Shown here: in pieces, positions 8,642-16,912 of the stretch
Layout: the number at the start of each line of letters is the position of its first letter
Position numbering within the stretch: position 1 is the first letter of the stretch
DNA from: SZAS-103 sp043747745
GTDB taxonomy: Bacteria; Pseudomonadota; Gammaproteobacteria; Xanthomonadales; Xanthomonadaceae
Direction of reading: 5' to 3'
Assembly (NCBI GenBank): GCA_043747745.1
Contig: JAYTOP010000012.1
Location: forward strand, 1-64,000
DNA length: 64,000 nt
Made by a program: the position numbers and the translations under genes
The notes under the pieces: model-generated
The model's input: only the letters and a program-made list of their open reading frames with translations
Databases searched by the model: none
What the model was told of the DNA's origin: nothing

Positions 8642-9638
8642 GTGAGCGATGCATCGCTGCTGGTGGCTGATATCGGTGGCACGCATGCGCGCTTCGCGCT
8701 CGCCGATCCGGGCGAAGCCTGCCTCCTCATCATGGACAGCATCCGCAAATATGCGGTCGCCGATTTCCCGTCGCTGGCCGATGCCGCTCGCCACTATCTC
8801 GACGACAGCGCCGCATCCGCGAACGTGAAGCACGCCGTGTTCGCGGTGGCCGGGCGCATCGAAGGCGACGAAGCGCGGATCACCAATCATCCGTGGGTGA
8901 TCTCGATTGCGCGCACGCGCGATGCGCTCGGGCTCGATCGGCTCGAACTGGTCAACGACTTCGCCGCGCAGGCGATGGCGATCGCGCGGCTCGACGCTGC
9001 CGACGTGATACCGATCGGCGCAGCGCGCTGGGCCGGTTCTTCCAGCGACGCGGATCGCACCTATGCGGTGATCGGCCCCGGCACCGGGCTCGGCGTTGGC
9101 GGACTGCTGCGACGCAATGGGCGTTACCACGCGCTGCAGACCGAGGGTGGCCATGTCAGCTTCGCGCCAGGCACGCCGGAGGAAATCCAGCTACTGCAAC
9201 GTCTGTCAGGCGAATTCGGCCGCGTCTCCAACGAACGCATCCTCAGCGGCACCGGATTGATCAACCTGCATCGCGCGTTGAGTGCGATCGGCGGCGCCGA
9301 TCCCGGATCGTTGCGACCCGAGGACATCACCGCGCGCGCGCGCCGGCGACATGCTGTGCCTGCACGCCATCGACATGTTCTGCGCGGTCTTCGGTGCGGC
9401 AGCGGGCGACCTGGCGCTCACGCTGGGGGCGTGGGACGGCGTATTCCTCACCGGCGGCATGACCCCGGAATTGCTGCCGTGGCTTGCGCATTTCGGTTTC
9501 CGCCAGCGCTTCGAACACAAGGGCCGGTTCTCTCCAGTGATGGCACAGGTACCGGTCCTGGCAGTGATTCACCCGCACCCTGGATTGCTCGGTGCGGCAG
9601 CACTGGCAATGTGGAAGTCTCCGGTTTCGCACGCTTGA
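8642..9638 (+). pseudogene. glk: Glucokinase with frameshift in a CG run
   Basis: Glucokinase (hexokinase-type Glk, not ROK) phosphorylates glucose to glucose-6-phosphate. The GTG start at 8642 gives VADIGGTHARF (ATP phosphate loop), LVNDFAAQA with the catalytic Asp, GPGTGLGVGGL and TEGGHVSFAP. Similarity then jumps one frame near 9331-9344, where a CGCGCGCGCGCGC run lies; the C-terminal part (MLCLHAIDMFCAVFG, GVFLTGGM, HPGLLGAAAL) is read to 9638. Loss of two bases from the dinucleotide run would explain the shift. Joined length, about 331 residues, is normal. A sequencing or assembly error remains possible. Confidence 0.85.
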
Positions 9639-9898
9639 TCAATATCGAGGCGGCGTTCAACAGTCGGTGGCGCGATGGTGCCAGTGCGGTCATCGAGGGC
9701 TGGGGCCTTCCGGAACTGGATCGGCTGCTCCCGAATGGCAACGGCTTCAAGGCAATCGCAACGACCCACTTCGTCACGCCCGTGCAGGCGGTGTATGGCG
9801 ATTCGAGCAGTCTCGTTGTGCTGCTTCAACGCTTCGGTGGTGTGGACGTGACCGACACGCGGCGGCCACGCTGGATCGGCTGCGACGGCAGTCGATAG
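9611..9898 (+). CDS. Hypothetical small protein
   Basis: Open frame of about 95 codons from a GTG at 9611, overlapping the last bases of glucokinase in another frame, to a TAG at 9896. The codon third positions are GC-rich as in the neighbouring genes, and the sequence (NIEAAFNSRWRDGASAVIEG, VVLLQRFGGVDVT) looks protein-like with no low-complexity tract. I recognise no family. It has no good ribosome-binding site and could instead be the tail of a larger gene damaged by the same events as its neighbours. Confidence 0.35.
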   Translation: MEVSGFARLINIEAAFNSRWRDGASAVIEGWGLPELDRLLPNGNGFKAIATTHFVTPVQAVYGDSSSLVVLLQRFGGVDVTDTRRPRWIGCDGSR

Positions 9899-9923
9899 TC
9901 GATAGTCGATAGTCGATAGTCGA
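9891..9923. repeat. Tandem 7-bp repeat GTCGATA
   Basis: Four perfect copies of GTCGATA (9891-9918) plus a partial fifth (GTCGA). The array begins over the stop codon of the preceding small frame. The period is seven bases, like the G-rich arrays elsewhere in the window, but the unit is unrelated in sequence. Confidence 0.9.
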
Positions 9924-9984
9924 ACAGGCTATCGATTCGCGCTCGCCTTGAAGTGCCGGGTGAAGCTGATTGCCCCCGCTTCGA

Positions 9985-10815
9985 TCAGGAGTGATCCGCT
10001 CCGCCGTACAGCGCCTTGCGCGGCGCGCCGGTCAGCTCGGCCGCGACCCGCGCTGCCTGCGACGGCGCGAGGTGTTCGCAAAGTTTCGCGTACACCCGCC
10101 GACCTTCGATCAGGCGCGCATCGGTGTCATCGCCGACGCCCGCGACGATCACCACGAACTCGCCCTTGCGCTGGTCGGCATCCGCGATGACGCGCGCGTG
10201 CAAGGTCGCCAGATCGCCATCGAGCACGGTTTCGAACAGCTTGGTCAGTTCGCGCGCGAGCACGGCCGCGCGACCGTCGCCGAACGCGCCGCGTGCATCG
10301 GCAAGCATCTCCTCGATGCGATGCGACGACTCGTAGAACACCAGCGTGCGCGGCTCCGACGCAAGTTCCGCAAGTCGCGCGCGACGTGCCGCTGGTTTCG
10401 CGGGCAGGAATCCCTCGAACGTGAACCGGTCGCTCGCGAGCCCCGCCACCGACAGCGCCGCGATCGCCGCGCACGCGCCGGGCAACGGGCTGACCTTGAG
10501 GCCCGCCGCGCGCGCCGCGCGCACCAATCTGTAACCGGGATCGCTGACCAGCGGCGTTCCGGCGTCGGAAATCAGCGCGAGGCTTTCGCCAGCCAGCATC
10601 CGCACAACGAGCTTGCCGGCGATCTCGGATTCGTTGTGTTCATGCAGCGCGAGCAGCGGCCGCTCGATGCGGTGGTGCGCAAGCAGCGGACGGCTGTGGC
10701 GGGTGTCCTCGCAACAGATCGCGTCGACGCCGCGCAAGGTCTCGATCGCGCGCGCGGACAGGTCCGCAAGGTTGCCGATCGGCGTCGCCACCATGTACAA
10801 GGTTCCCGCTGCCAT
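9985..10815 (-). CDS. rsmI: 16S rRNA 2'-O-ribose C1402 methyltransferase
   Basis: RsmI methylates the 2'-hydroxyl of C1402 in 16S rRNA using SAM. The tetrapyrrole-methylase fold is evident: LYMVATPIGNLADLS at the N-terminus, CEDTRHS, ALISDAGTPLVSDPG, LPGACAAIAAL and FYESSHRI. The 276-residue length fits. It is divergent from lpoA, the usual arrangement in gammaproteobacteria, where rsmI, lpoA and yraN sit together. Confidence 0.96.
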   Translation of the reverse strand: MAAGTLYMVATPIGNLADLSARAIETLRGVDAICCEDTRHSRPLLAHHRIERPLLALHEHNESEIAGKLVVRMLAGESLALISDAGTPLVSDPGYRLVRAARAAGLKVSPLPGACAAIAALSVAGLASDRFTFEGFLPAKPAARRARLAELASEPRTLVFYESSHRIEEMLADARGAFGDGRAAVLARELTKLFETVLDGDLATLHARVIADADQRKGEFVVIVAGVGDDTDARLIEGRRVYAKLCEHLAPSQAARVAAELTGAPRKALYGGADHS

Positions 10816-10884
10816 GCTTCCTCCACCGGCAGGACGGCCCTGCGGGTATCATCTTAGCGCCCCCGTTCCCGCATCGGCCTTCGC

Positions 10885-12666
10885 ATGAAACGCATTCTTC
10901 CGCTGCTGCTCGTCCTGATCGTCGCCGCAAGCACCCTCGCCGGCTGCGCCACCACGGGCGAAGTCGCCCAGATACCGCCGGAAGTGCGCGCCGCCGACCA
11001 GATGCTCGCGAGCGGACATGCGCGCGAGGCCGCGCAGTCGTACGCAGCGCAGGCCGCGGCGGCAAACGGCGCGTTGCACGACCTGCTGGAAGTGCGCGCG
11101 GCCGATGCCTGGCAAGTCGCCGGAAATGCAGCAGCGGCGCGGCGCGCATTCGGCGACGTGAATCCGAAACTCCTGGGCGGCGACGACTCACTGCGCTTCC
11201 GCTTGCTAAGCGCGGAATTCAGCATCGTCGATGGACATGCTGCGCAATCGGTCGGCGATCTCGATGTCGCCGATGCCGCGATTCCGCAGGCGCTGCGCGT
11301 GCGCTGGTACCGCGCGCACGCCGCTGTGCTGGAAGCCAGCGGCGACAAGTTCGACGCCGCCGCGCAACTCGCACTGCTCGAACCGCTGGAGTCCAGGAAG
11401 GGCGTTAACGCGACGCGCAGCCACATCCACAAACTGCTGGCTGCGGTCGACGACGCCAGCCTCGCGCGCGGCAGCGCCGCACTGCCGCTGGGCCATCCGT
11501 TGTATCCCTATGCCGGACACGTGCTGACATCGCGTGGCTTGCCGCTACCGCATCCGTACGATCGCGTCGCGGCAGCGCCATCCAGCAGCACGCGACCGCC
11601 CGCCGACGACGACGGCTATCGTCCGCCACTCAAGCTCGCATTGCTGCTGCCGACCAGCGGCTCGGTCGCGGCCGCTGGATCGGCGGTACGCGATGGCTTT
11701 ATGACCGCGTACTACGCCGAGCAGCGTCGCCGTCCCGAAATCCATGTGTACGACACCGCCGACAGCAGCGGCGGCGCGATCGCTGCGTATCGGAAGGCGG
11801 TCGCGGATGGCAACGATTTCGTGGTCGGCCCACTCGGTCGCGAACAGGTCGCGGCATTGTTTGGCCAATCCGACGTGCCGGTGCCGATGCTCGCGTTGAA
11901 TCGCGCCGCCCTGCCTGCGCCTCCGGGCAGCGTGAGCTTTTCGCTCGCGCCGGAAGACGAAGGCGTTGCCGCCGCATCGCGGCTGCTGGGCAAGGGTTTG
12001 CGCCGCACGATCGTCTTCACGTCGCGCGACGACAGCGCCTCACGTGCGCTCGCAGCATTCCGCCAGGCATACACGCAGCGCGGCGGCAGCATTGTCGCCG
12101 AGGCGGTGATTGCCGACGCTGGCCCCAACTACGGCGCGACCCTCAAGGAAGCGCTTGCGACATCGGGCGACCAGTACGACGCGGTGTTCCTCGCACTCAA
12201 GGCGCCCGCCGCGCGCCTGCTGGCGACCCAGTTGCCGACCAACGGCTACCGCGCAGTGCCGCGCGTGTCGACGTCGCTGATCCTTTCCGGCGGCGGCAAC
12301 GCGCGCCTCGACCAGGAACTCGACGGCATTGAATACCCCGAACTCGCATGGTTGCTGCATTCGATCAACGGACTGCCCGATGCGTCGTCGCTCGGCGCGC
12401 ACCTGCCCAGCGCACGCGGTGGCGGCTCGCGCTTGTTCGCGTTCGGCGCGGACGCTTACAAATTGTCGGCATACCTCGACGCACTGGCGGCGAGCCCGGA
12501 AGCATCAGTGCGCGGAGCCACCGGCGAACTGCGCATGGATGGTCTGGGCAACGTGCAACGCGGCAGCGACTGGGCGGTGTTCAGCGGTGGCCGCACGCGA
12601 CCGGCGCAGGATGGCGGTCTGCAGACGGAACCGGTGCACCAGGCTGGCCAGCGCGGCGGACGCTGA
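10885..12666 (+). CDS. lpoA: Penicillin-binding protein activator LpoA (LppC family)
   Basis: Outer-membrane lipoprotein that stimulates the bifunctional synthase PBP1a. A lipoprotein signal with lipobox LAGC lies at residues 18-21. An N-terminal TPR-like helical domain (residues about 30-200) is followed by a periplasmic-binding-protein-like domain starting near LKLALLLPTSGSVAAAG, with DFVVGPLGREQVAAL and the long LppC region to the end. 593 residues is in the family range. yraN follows after ten bases, so the two are probably cotranscribed. Confidence 0.9.
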   Translation: MKRILPLLLVLIVAASTLAGCATTGEVAQIPPEVRAADQMLASGHAREAAQSYAAQAAAANGALHDLLEVRAADAWQVAGNAAAARRAFGDVNPKLLGGDDSLRFRLLSAEFSIVDGHAAQSVGDLDVADAAIPQALRVRWYRAHAAVLEASGDKFDAAAQLALLEPLESRKGVNATRSHIHKLLAAVDDASLARGSAALPLGHPLYPYAGHVLTSRGLPLPHPYDRVAAAPSSSTRPPADDDGYRPPLKLALLLPTSGSVAAAGSAVRDGFMTAYYAEQRRRPEIHVYDTADSSGGAIAAYRKAVADGNDFVVGPLGREQVAALFGQSDVPVPMLALNRAALPAPPGSVSFSLAPEDEGVAAASRLLGKGLRRTIVFTSRDDSASRALAAFRQAYTQRGGSIVAEAVIADAGPNYGATLKEALATSGDQYDAVFLALKAPAARLLATQLPTNGYRAVPRVSTSLILSGGGNARLDQELDGIEYPELAWLLHSINGLPDASSLGAHLPSARGGGSRLFAFGADAYKLSAYLDALAASPEASVRGATGELRMDGLGNVQRGSDWAVFSGGRTRPAQDGGLQTEPVHQAGQRGGR

Positions 12667-12676
12667 TTCTCGTACG

Positions 12677-13045
12677 GTGGATTCCGATCGCAAGGCAGCA
12701 GGTGCGAGCTGGGAGTTGGCCGCACGTCGGCATCTCGAAACAGCGGGCCTGCGCCTGCTCGCAGCGAACCAGCGCTACCGCATGGGCGAACTCGACCTGG
12801 TGATGCGCGACGGCGATGTCGTCGTGTTCGTCGAGGTGCGCTATCGGCGCAGCAGCGGATTCGGCGGCAGCGCGCCGTCGGTGGACGCGTCCAAGCAACG
12901 CAAGCTTGTGCTGGCGGCGCAATGTTTCCTCGCCGCACATCCTGACCTCGCGCGCCATGCGTGCCGATTCGATGTCGTGGCGGTCGATGGCAGCGCCGAC
13001 GCGCCGCACATCGACTGGATCCGCAATGCGTTCGATGCCGGTTAG
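12677..13045 (+). CDS. YraN family (UPF0102) endonuclease-fold protein
   Basis: A 122-residue member of the YraN family, which has a Holliday-junction-resolvase-like fold and unproven role in DNA processing. The motif GELDLVMRDGDVVVFVEVRYR contains the E, D and ExR-type residues typical of the fold. The GTG start at 12677 is chosen because it gives the expected N-terminus (GASWELAARRHLE) and lies ten bases after lpoA. A G-rich 7-bp array begins right after the stop. Confidence 0.88.
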   Translation: MDSDRKAAGASWELAARRHLETAGLRLLAANQRYRMGELDLVMRDGDVVVFVEVRYRRSSGFGGSAPSVDASKQRKLVLAAQCFLAAHPDLARHACRFDVVAVDGSADAPHIDWIRNAFDAG

Positions 13046-13072
13046 AACGGGGAACGGGGAACGGGGAACGGA
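13046..13072 (+). repeat. G-rich heptamer array GGGGAAC
   Basis: Three perfect GGGGAAC units (13049-13069) with partial units on each side, filling most of the 44-base gap between yraN and the FAD oxidoreductase gene. Four G-runs with three-base loops could form a G-quadruplex on the plus (coding) strand, just 18 bases before a start codon. Confidence 0.9.
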
Positions 13073-13089
13073 AAAGGCTAACATTCTGC

Positions 13090-14472
13090 ATGCACACGAT
13101 CACGCCCACGGCCTTGCAGCAACTGCGCGAACTCCTGGGCACAGACGGCCTGCTCACCGATCCATCCGAATGCCTCGCCTACGGTTACGACAACTCGCGC
13201 AGGCACGCGATGCCGCAGGCGGTCGCGCTGCCGACGACGACCGCGCAGGTGCAAACGCTGGTGCGCATCTGCCGCGATGCGCGACTGCCGATCGTCGCGC
13301 GCGGACGCGGCACCAACACCACGGGCGCGTCGGTGCCGGTCGATGGCGGCGTGGTGGTGAGTTTCGAACGCATGGATCGCATCATCGCGATCCGTCCCGC
13401 CGATCGCGTCGCGGTGGTCGAACCCGGCGTGCTCAATGGCGCGCTCCAGGACGCGGTCGGTACGCAAGGATTCTTCTGGCCGCCCGACCCGACCAGCGCG
13501 CCTTACTGCACGGTCGGCGGCAACCTCGCCTGCAACGCGGGCGGCCCGCGCGCGGTGAAGTACGGCGCGACCCGCGACAACGTGCTCGCGCTCGCCTTCG
13601 TCGATGGACGCGGCGAGCTGATCCGCTGCGGCGCGCCGACCACGAAGAGCGCAAGTGGCTACGACCTCACGCGTTTCATGGTCGGATCGGAAGGCACGCT
13701 CGGATTGATCGTCGAAGCGACCCTGAAGCTCGTCCCGAAGCCCGAAGCGCGACGCAGCCTGCGCGCGCTGTATCGCGACGTCGATGCCGCCGCTGCCGCG
13801 GTCGCACGACTGATGGCGCAGCCGGTCGCGCCGTCGATGCTCGAATTCATGGACGCCGGTTGCGTGCGCCTAGCGCGTGGCGTGGGTGGAGCGGACATCC
13901 CGGATGCTGGCGCGCTGTTGATGATCGAGGCAGACGGTTCGGCAGCGATGCTCGACCATGCGGTCGCGGCATTGTCTGCCGCTGCGCGCGGCGATGGCTT
14001 GATCGCGCTCGACATCGCTCCCGATGAAGCCGCGCGCGAAGCGTTGTGGGCCGCGCGCAAGGCGCTATCGCCAGCACTGCGCACGCTTGCCCCTGGCAAG
14101 ATCAACGAGGATGTCGTCGTGCCGGTGTCGGCGATCCCTGCCCTCGTCAAGCGCGTGGGCGAAATCGCGGCGGCGGTCGCGCTGCCGATCCTCACGTTCG
14201 GCCATGCAGGCAACGGCAACCTGCACGTCAACATCCTGTACGACCCCGATGACGGCGACCAAACCGCGCGTGCCGAACGCGGCATGCATGCGCTATTCGA
14301 CGCGGTGCTCGCCCTCGACGGTCAGCTCTCCGGCGAACACGGCATCGGCATGGCCAAGCGCGCGTTCATGGCGCGCGCATTGCCGCCGGCCACGCTCGCG
14401 TTGATGCGCGCGATCAAGGCACAGTTCGATCCAGATGGATTATTGAATCCTGGAAAACTTTTGCCACCGTAA
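13090..14472 (+). CDS. FAD-binding oxidoreductase, GlcD/D-lactate dehydrogenase type
   Basis: Flavoprotein of 460 residues from the FAD_binding_4/FAD-oxidase C-terminal family, which oxidises 2-hydroxyacids such as D-lactate, glycolate or D-2-hydroxyglutarate. The PCMH FAD domain is seen in LPIVARGRGTNTTGASVPV, CTVGGNLACNAGGPRAVKYG and MVGSEGTLGLIVEATLKLVP. The C-terminal cap has FGHAGNGNLHVNI and LSGEHGIGMAKR, the usual substrate and metal region. No glcE or glcF is adjacent, so it acts alone. The exact substrate cannot be read from sequence. Start at 13090 follows the G-rich array. Confidence 0.88.
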   Translation: MHTITPTALQQLRELLGTDGLLTDPSECLAYGYDNSRRHAMPQAVALPTTTAQVQTLVRICRDARLPIVARGRGTNTTGASVPVDGGVVVSFERMDRIIAIRPADRVAVVEPGVLNGALQDAVGTQGFFWPPDPTSAPYCTVGGNLACNAGGPRAVKYGATRDNVLALAFVDGRGELIRCGAPTTKSASGYDLTRFMVGSEGTLGLIVEATLKLVPKPEARRSLRALYRDVDAAAAAVARLMAQPVAPSMLEFMDAGCVRLARGVGGADIPDAGALLMIEADGSAAMLDHAVAALSAAARGDGLIALDIAPDEAAREALWAARKALSPALRTLAPGKINEDVVVPVSAIPALVKRVGEIAAAVALPILTFGHAGNGNLHVNILYDPDDGDQTARAERGMHALFDAVLALDGQLSGEHGIGMAKRAFMARALPPATLALMRAIKAQFDPDGLLNPGKLLPP

Positions 14473-14486
14473 CGCTGCGCTTTCGA

Positions 14487-14981
14487 TCAGTGCAGGAAGA
14501 ACGCCGCGAGCTGCATCAGGATTAGCGCATAGAGTCCGGCGAACACATCATCGAGCATCACCCCGAGTCCGCCGTGCAGCTTTTCGTCGGCCCAGCTCAC
14601 CGGCCACGGCTTCCAGATATCGAACAGGCGGAACAGCGCGAAGCCCGCGAGCATCCAGATCCATCCAGGCGGTACGGCGGCGAGGGCGATCCACACGCCG
14701 ACGAATTCGTCCCAGACCACGACCTGCGGATCCTGCACGCCGCTGCGTCGCACGACCCACGTCGACGCCCACACGCCGATCGCGAAAGCGACCGCGATGG
14801 CAAGCGCGTAAAACGGCAATGGCAATGTGCGCAGCCACAACCACGGCAACAATGCGGCCGCCGTGCCGACGGTACCGGGCGCGAACGGCGAGAAGCCACT
14901 GCCGAAACCGCTCGCGATCCAGCCGGCCGGATGGCGTAGCAGGGCTTTCGGCGATTGCGATGACGTCGATGGCTGGTTCAT
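14487..14981 (-). CDS. pgpA: Phosphatidylglycerophosphatase A
   Basis: Membrane enzyme that dephosphorylates phosphatidylglycerophosphate to phosphatidylglycerol. The 164 residues contain GFGSGFSPFAPGTVGT, VWDEFVGVWIAL and FALFRLFDIWKPWPV, all PgpA signatures with the acidic metal-binding residues, and four hydrophobic segments. The ATG overlaps the thiL stop (ATGA), so translation is coupled. It is the last gene of the glyA-to-pgpA minus-strand operon. Confidence 0.94.
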   Translation of the reverse strand: MNQPSTSSQSPKALLRHPAGWIASGFGSGFSPFAPGTVGTAAALLPWLWLRTLPLPFYALAIAVAFAIGVWASTWVVRRSGVQDPQVVVWDEFVGVWIALAAVPPGWIWMLAGFALFRLFDIWKPWPVSWADEKLHGGLGVMLDDVFAGLYALILMQLAAFFLH

Positions 14982-15955
14982 GCGGGACCTGCGGGGTCGG
15001 CCAGTTTGTCGAAATGCCGGTAGCCGGTCGCCTGCGCATCGCGCACGACACCATCGGCATCGCGTACGCGCAATCCCGGTTGCGCTTCGATGCGGCCGAT
15101 GCGCATCACCGGGACATCGGCGCTTGCGGCCGCAGCGGTCACATCCGACGCGAGCGCCGGCGATGCGGTGAAGCACAGCTCGTAGTCGTCGCCGCCGCCG
15201 AGTTGCATCGCGATACGCGATGTCGCATCGACGGCGGACAACAACGCCGGCGACGTCGGCAACAGTGCGACGTCGACCTCGGCGCCGACATTGCTGGCGA
15301 GCGCGACGTGGCCGAGATCGGCGAGCAGGCCATCGGATACGTCGATGCATGCGTTCGCGATGGCGCGCAGCGCAATGCCTAGGGCAACACGTGGCGTCGG
15401 CCGGTCGAGTCGCGCGCGAAGTTGCGTGTCTGTCCGACCCACGAGCGCCAAGCCCGCTGCGGCATCGCCCAGCGTGCCGCTGACCCAGACCTCATCGTCG
15501 ATGCGCGCACCACTGCGCCGCAATGCCGTTCCATGCGGAACAAAACCATGCACCGTCACCGTGATCGACAGCGGTCCACGCGTCGTATCGCCGCCGACCA
15601 GCGCGACATCGTGCTGCGCAGCGAGTGCAAGGAATCCGTCGAGGAACGCATCCACCCAGTCGCTGTCCGCAGCAGGCAACGTCAGGTTGAGCATGCACCA
15701 CGCCGGTTTCGCGCCCATCGCAGCGAGGTCGGACAGGTTGACTGCGAGCGATTTCCAGCCGATGTCGGACGGCGCGGTGTCGATCGGAAAATGCACGCCG
15801 AAGTTGAGCGTATCGGTGCTCACGACCAGATCGTATCCAGCCGGAACACGCAGGATCGCCGCATCGTCGCCGATACCCAGCAGCACATCGTCGCGCTGAC
15901 CCGCGCGTGCGCGGATGCGCGCGATCAGTTCGAACTCGGACTGTTGAGCTGCCAC
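14978..15955 (-). CDS. thiL: Thiamine-monophosphate kinase
   Basis: Phosphorylates thiamine monophosphate to thiamine diphosphate, the active cofactor. The AIR-synthase-like fold shows FELIARIRARAG, LGIGDDAAIL, VVSTDTLNFGVHF, DIGWKSLAVNLSDLAAMGA and ALVGGDTTRGPLSITVTV, with conserved Asp residues for Mg and ATP. The GTG start at 15955 lies four bases after the nusB stop. Together with thiE at 1955 it covers the last two steps of thiamine diphosphate synthesis in this window. 325 residues is normal. Confidence 0.95.
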   Translation of the reverse strand: MAAQQSEFELIARIRARAGQRDDVLLGIGDDAAILRVPAGYDLVVSTDTLNFGVHFPIDTAPSDIGWKSLAVNLSDLAAMGAKPAWCMLNLTLPAADSDWVDAFLDGFLALAAQHDVALVGGDTTRGPLSITVTVHGFVPHGTALRRSGARIDDEVWVSGTLGDAAAGLALVGRTDTQLRARLDRPTPRVALGIALRAIANACIDVSDGLLADLGHVALASNVGAEVDVALLPTSPALLSAVDATSRIAMQLGGGDDYELCFTASPALASDVTAAAASADVPVMRIGRIEAQPGLRVRDADGVVRDAQATGYRHFDKLADPAGPA

Positions 15956-15959
15956 GGAT

Positions 15960-16421
15960 TCAGCGCGTGCGCGACGCGCCCACTTCCGTCGCGCGCCAGA
16001 CCGCAGCGGCCTTGTCGAGCACGCCGTTGATATAGGTGTGGCCCTGGTCGGAGCCGAAACGCTTGGCCGATTCGATGGCCTCGTTGATCACCACGCGATA
16101 CGGCACGTCGGGGCGGTGCAGCAGTTCGTAGGCGGCGATGCGCAAGGTCGCGCGTTCGATCGGGTCGACGATGTCCATGCCGCGGTCGAGGAATTCGCCG
16201 AGCGCCGCGTCGAGTTCGCCGACGTGGCGTTCGACGCCGCGCACGAGATCCTCGAAATAGGCCAGGTCGGCGATCTCCATGTCCTGTTCGTGCTGGAACT
16301 CCTCGATCACCCGCGCGATCGGCGAGCGCGCCATCTGCCATGCGTACAGCGCCTGCAGTGCGCGGCGGCGCGCACGCGAGCGCGCAGCCGGATCGATGCC
16401 ATCGGGACGTGCGCGGCTCAC
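15960..16421 (-). CDS. nusB: Transcription antitermination factor NusB
   Basis: All-helical RNA-binding protein that with NusE (S10) binds boxA and supports rRNA antitermination. The N-terminus ARRRALQALYAWQMA, the middle EFLDRGMDIVDPIERATLRIAAYEL and the end YRVVINEAIESAKRFGSDQGHTYINGVLD are characteristic. 153 residues. Its start overlaps the ribH stop (16418-16421), the usual ribH-nusB coupling. Confidence 0.96.
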   Translation of the reverse strand: MSRARPDGIDPAARSRARRRALQALYAWQMARSPIARVIEEFQHEQDMEIADLAYFEDLVRGVERHVGELDAALGEFLDRGMDIVDPIERATLRIAAYELLHRPDVPYRVVINEAIESAKRFGSDQGHTYINGVLDKAAAVWRATEVGASRTR

Positions 16422-16885
16422 GAAAGCTTCCCGAAGAGATTGGACAATTCGATCGCAGCCAGGACCGCTTCCTCGCCCTTGTTCCCGTGGCTTCCGCCTG
16501 CGCGCGCTGCTGCGTCCTCATGGCGTTCGACCGCGAGCACACCGTTCGCAATCGGCACGCCGCTGTCGAGCGCAACGCGCATCAAACCGCGCGCGCATTC
16601 GTCGGCGATCTGTTCGTAATGCCGCGTGTCGCCGCGCACCACGCAACCGAGCGCGACGATGCCTGCGTATCGTTTCGTCGGCGCAATCCTCGCGGCCGCC
16701 TGCGGCAGCTCCCACGCTCCGGGCACGCGCAGGACGTCCACGCATTCGGCTGTAACGCCGTTCGCTGTGAATGCACGACGCGCGCCTTCGACCAGAGCGT
16801 CGGTGATGCGCGGATTCCAGCGGCTGGCGAGGATGGCGTAGCGCGCAGCGTCGGGAGCGCGCAGATCGCCTTCGTAATGGGTCAT
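16418..16885 (-). CDS. ribH: 6,7-dimethyl-8-ribityllumazine synthase
   Basis: Condenses the RibA-pathway pyrimidine with 3,4-dihydroxy-2-butanone 4-phosphate to form lumazine, the penultimate riboflavin step. Hallmarks: ILASRWNPRITDAL, VPGAWELPQAAARI, GCVVRGDTRHYEQIADECA (phosphate-binding loop and active-site His) and PIANGVLAV. 155 residues. Adjacent to ribBA and nusB in the riboflavin operon. Confidence 0.96.
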   Translation of the reverse strand: MTHYEGDLRAPDAARYAILASRWNPRITDALVEGARRAFTANGVTAECVDVLRVPGAWELPQAAARIAPTKRYAGIVALGCVVRGDTRHYEQIADECARGLMRVALDSGVPIANGVLAVERHEDAAARAGGSHGNKGEEAVLAAIELSNLFGKLS

Positions 16886-16912
16886 GGATTCATCCGGTGA
16901 TCGGCCAGCAGT

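Noticed and set aside
8642..9898. Single 418-codon protein from glucokinase start to 9898
   Set aside because: Similarity to glucokinase continues in another frame after 9344; the long frame fuses unrelated sequence past the frameshift.
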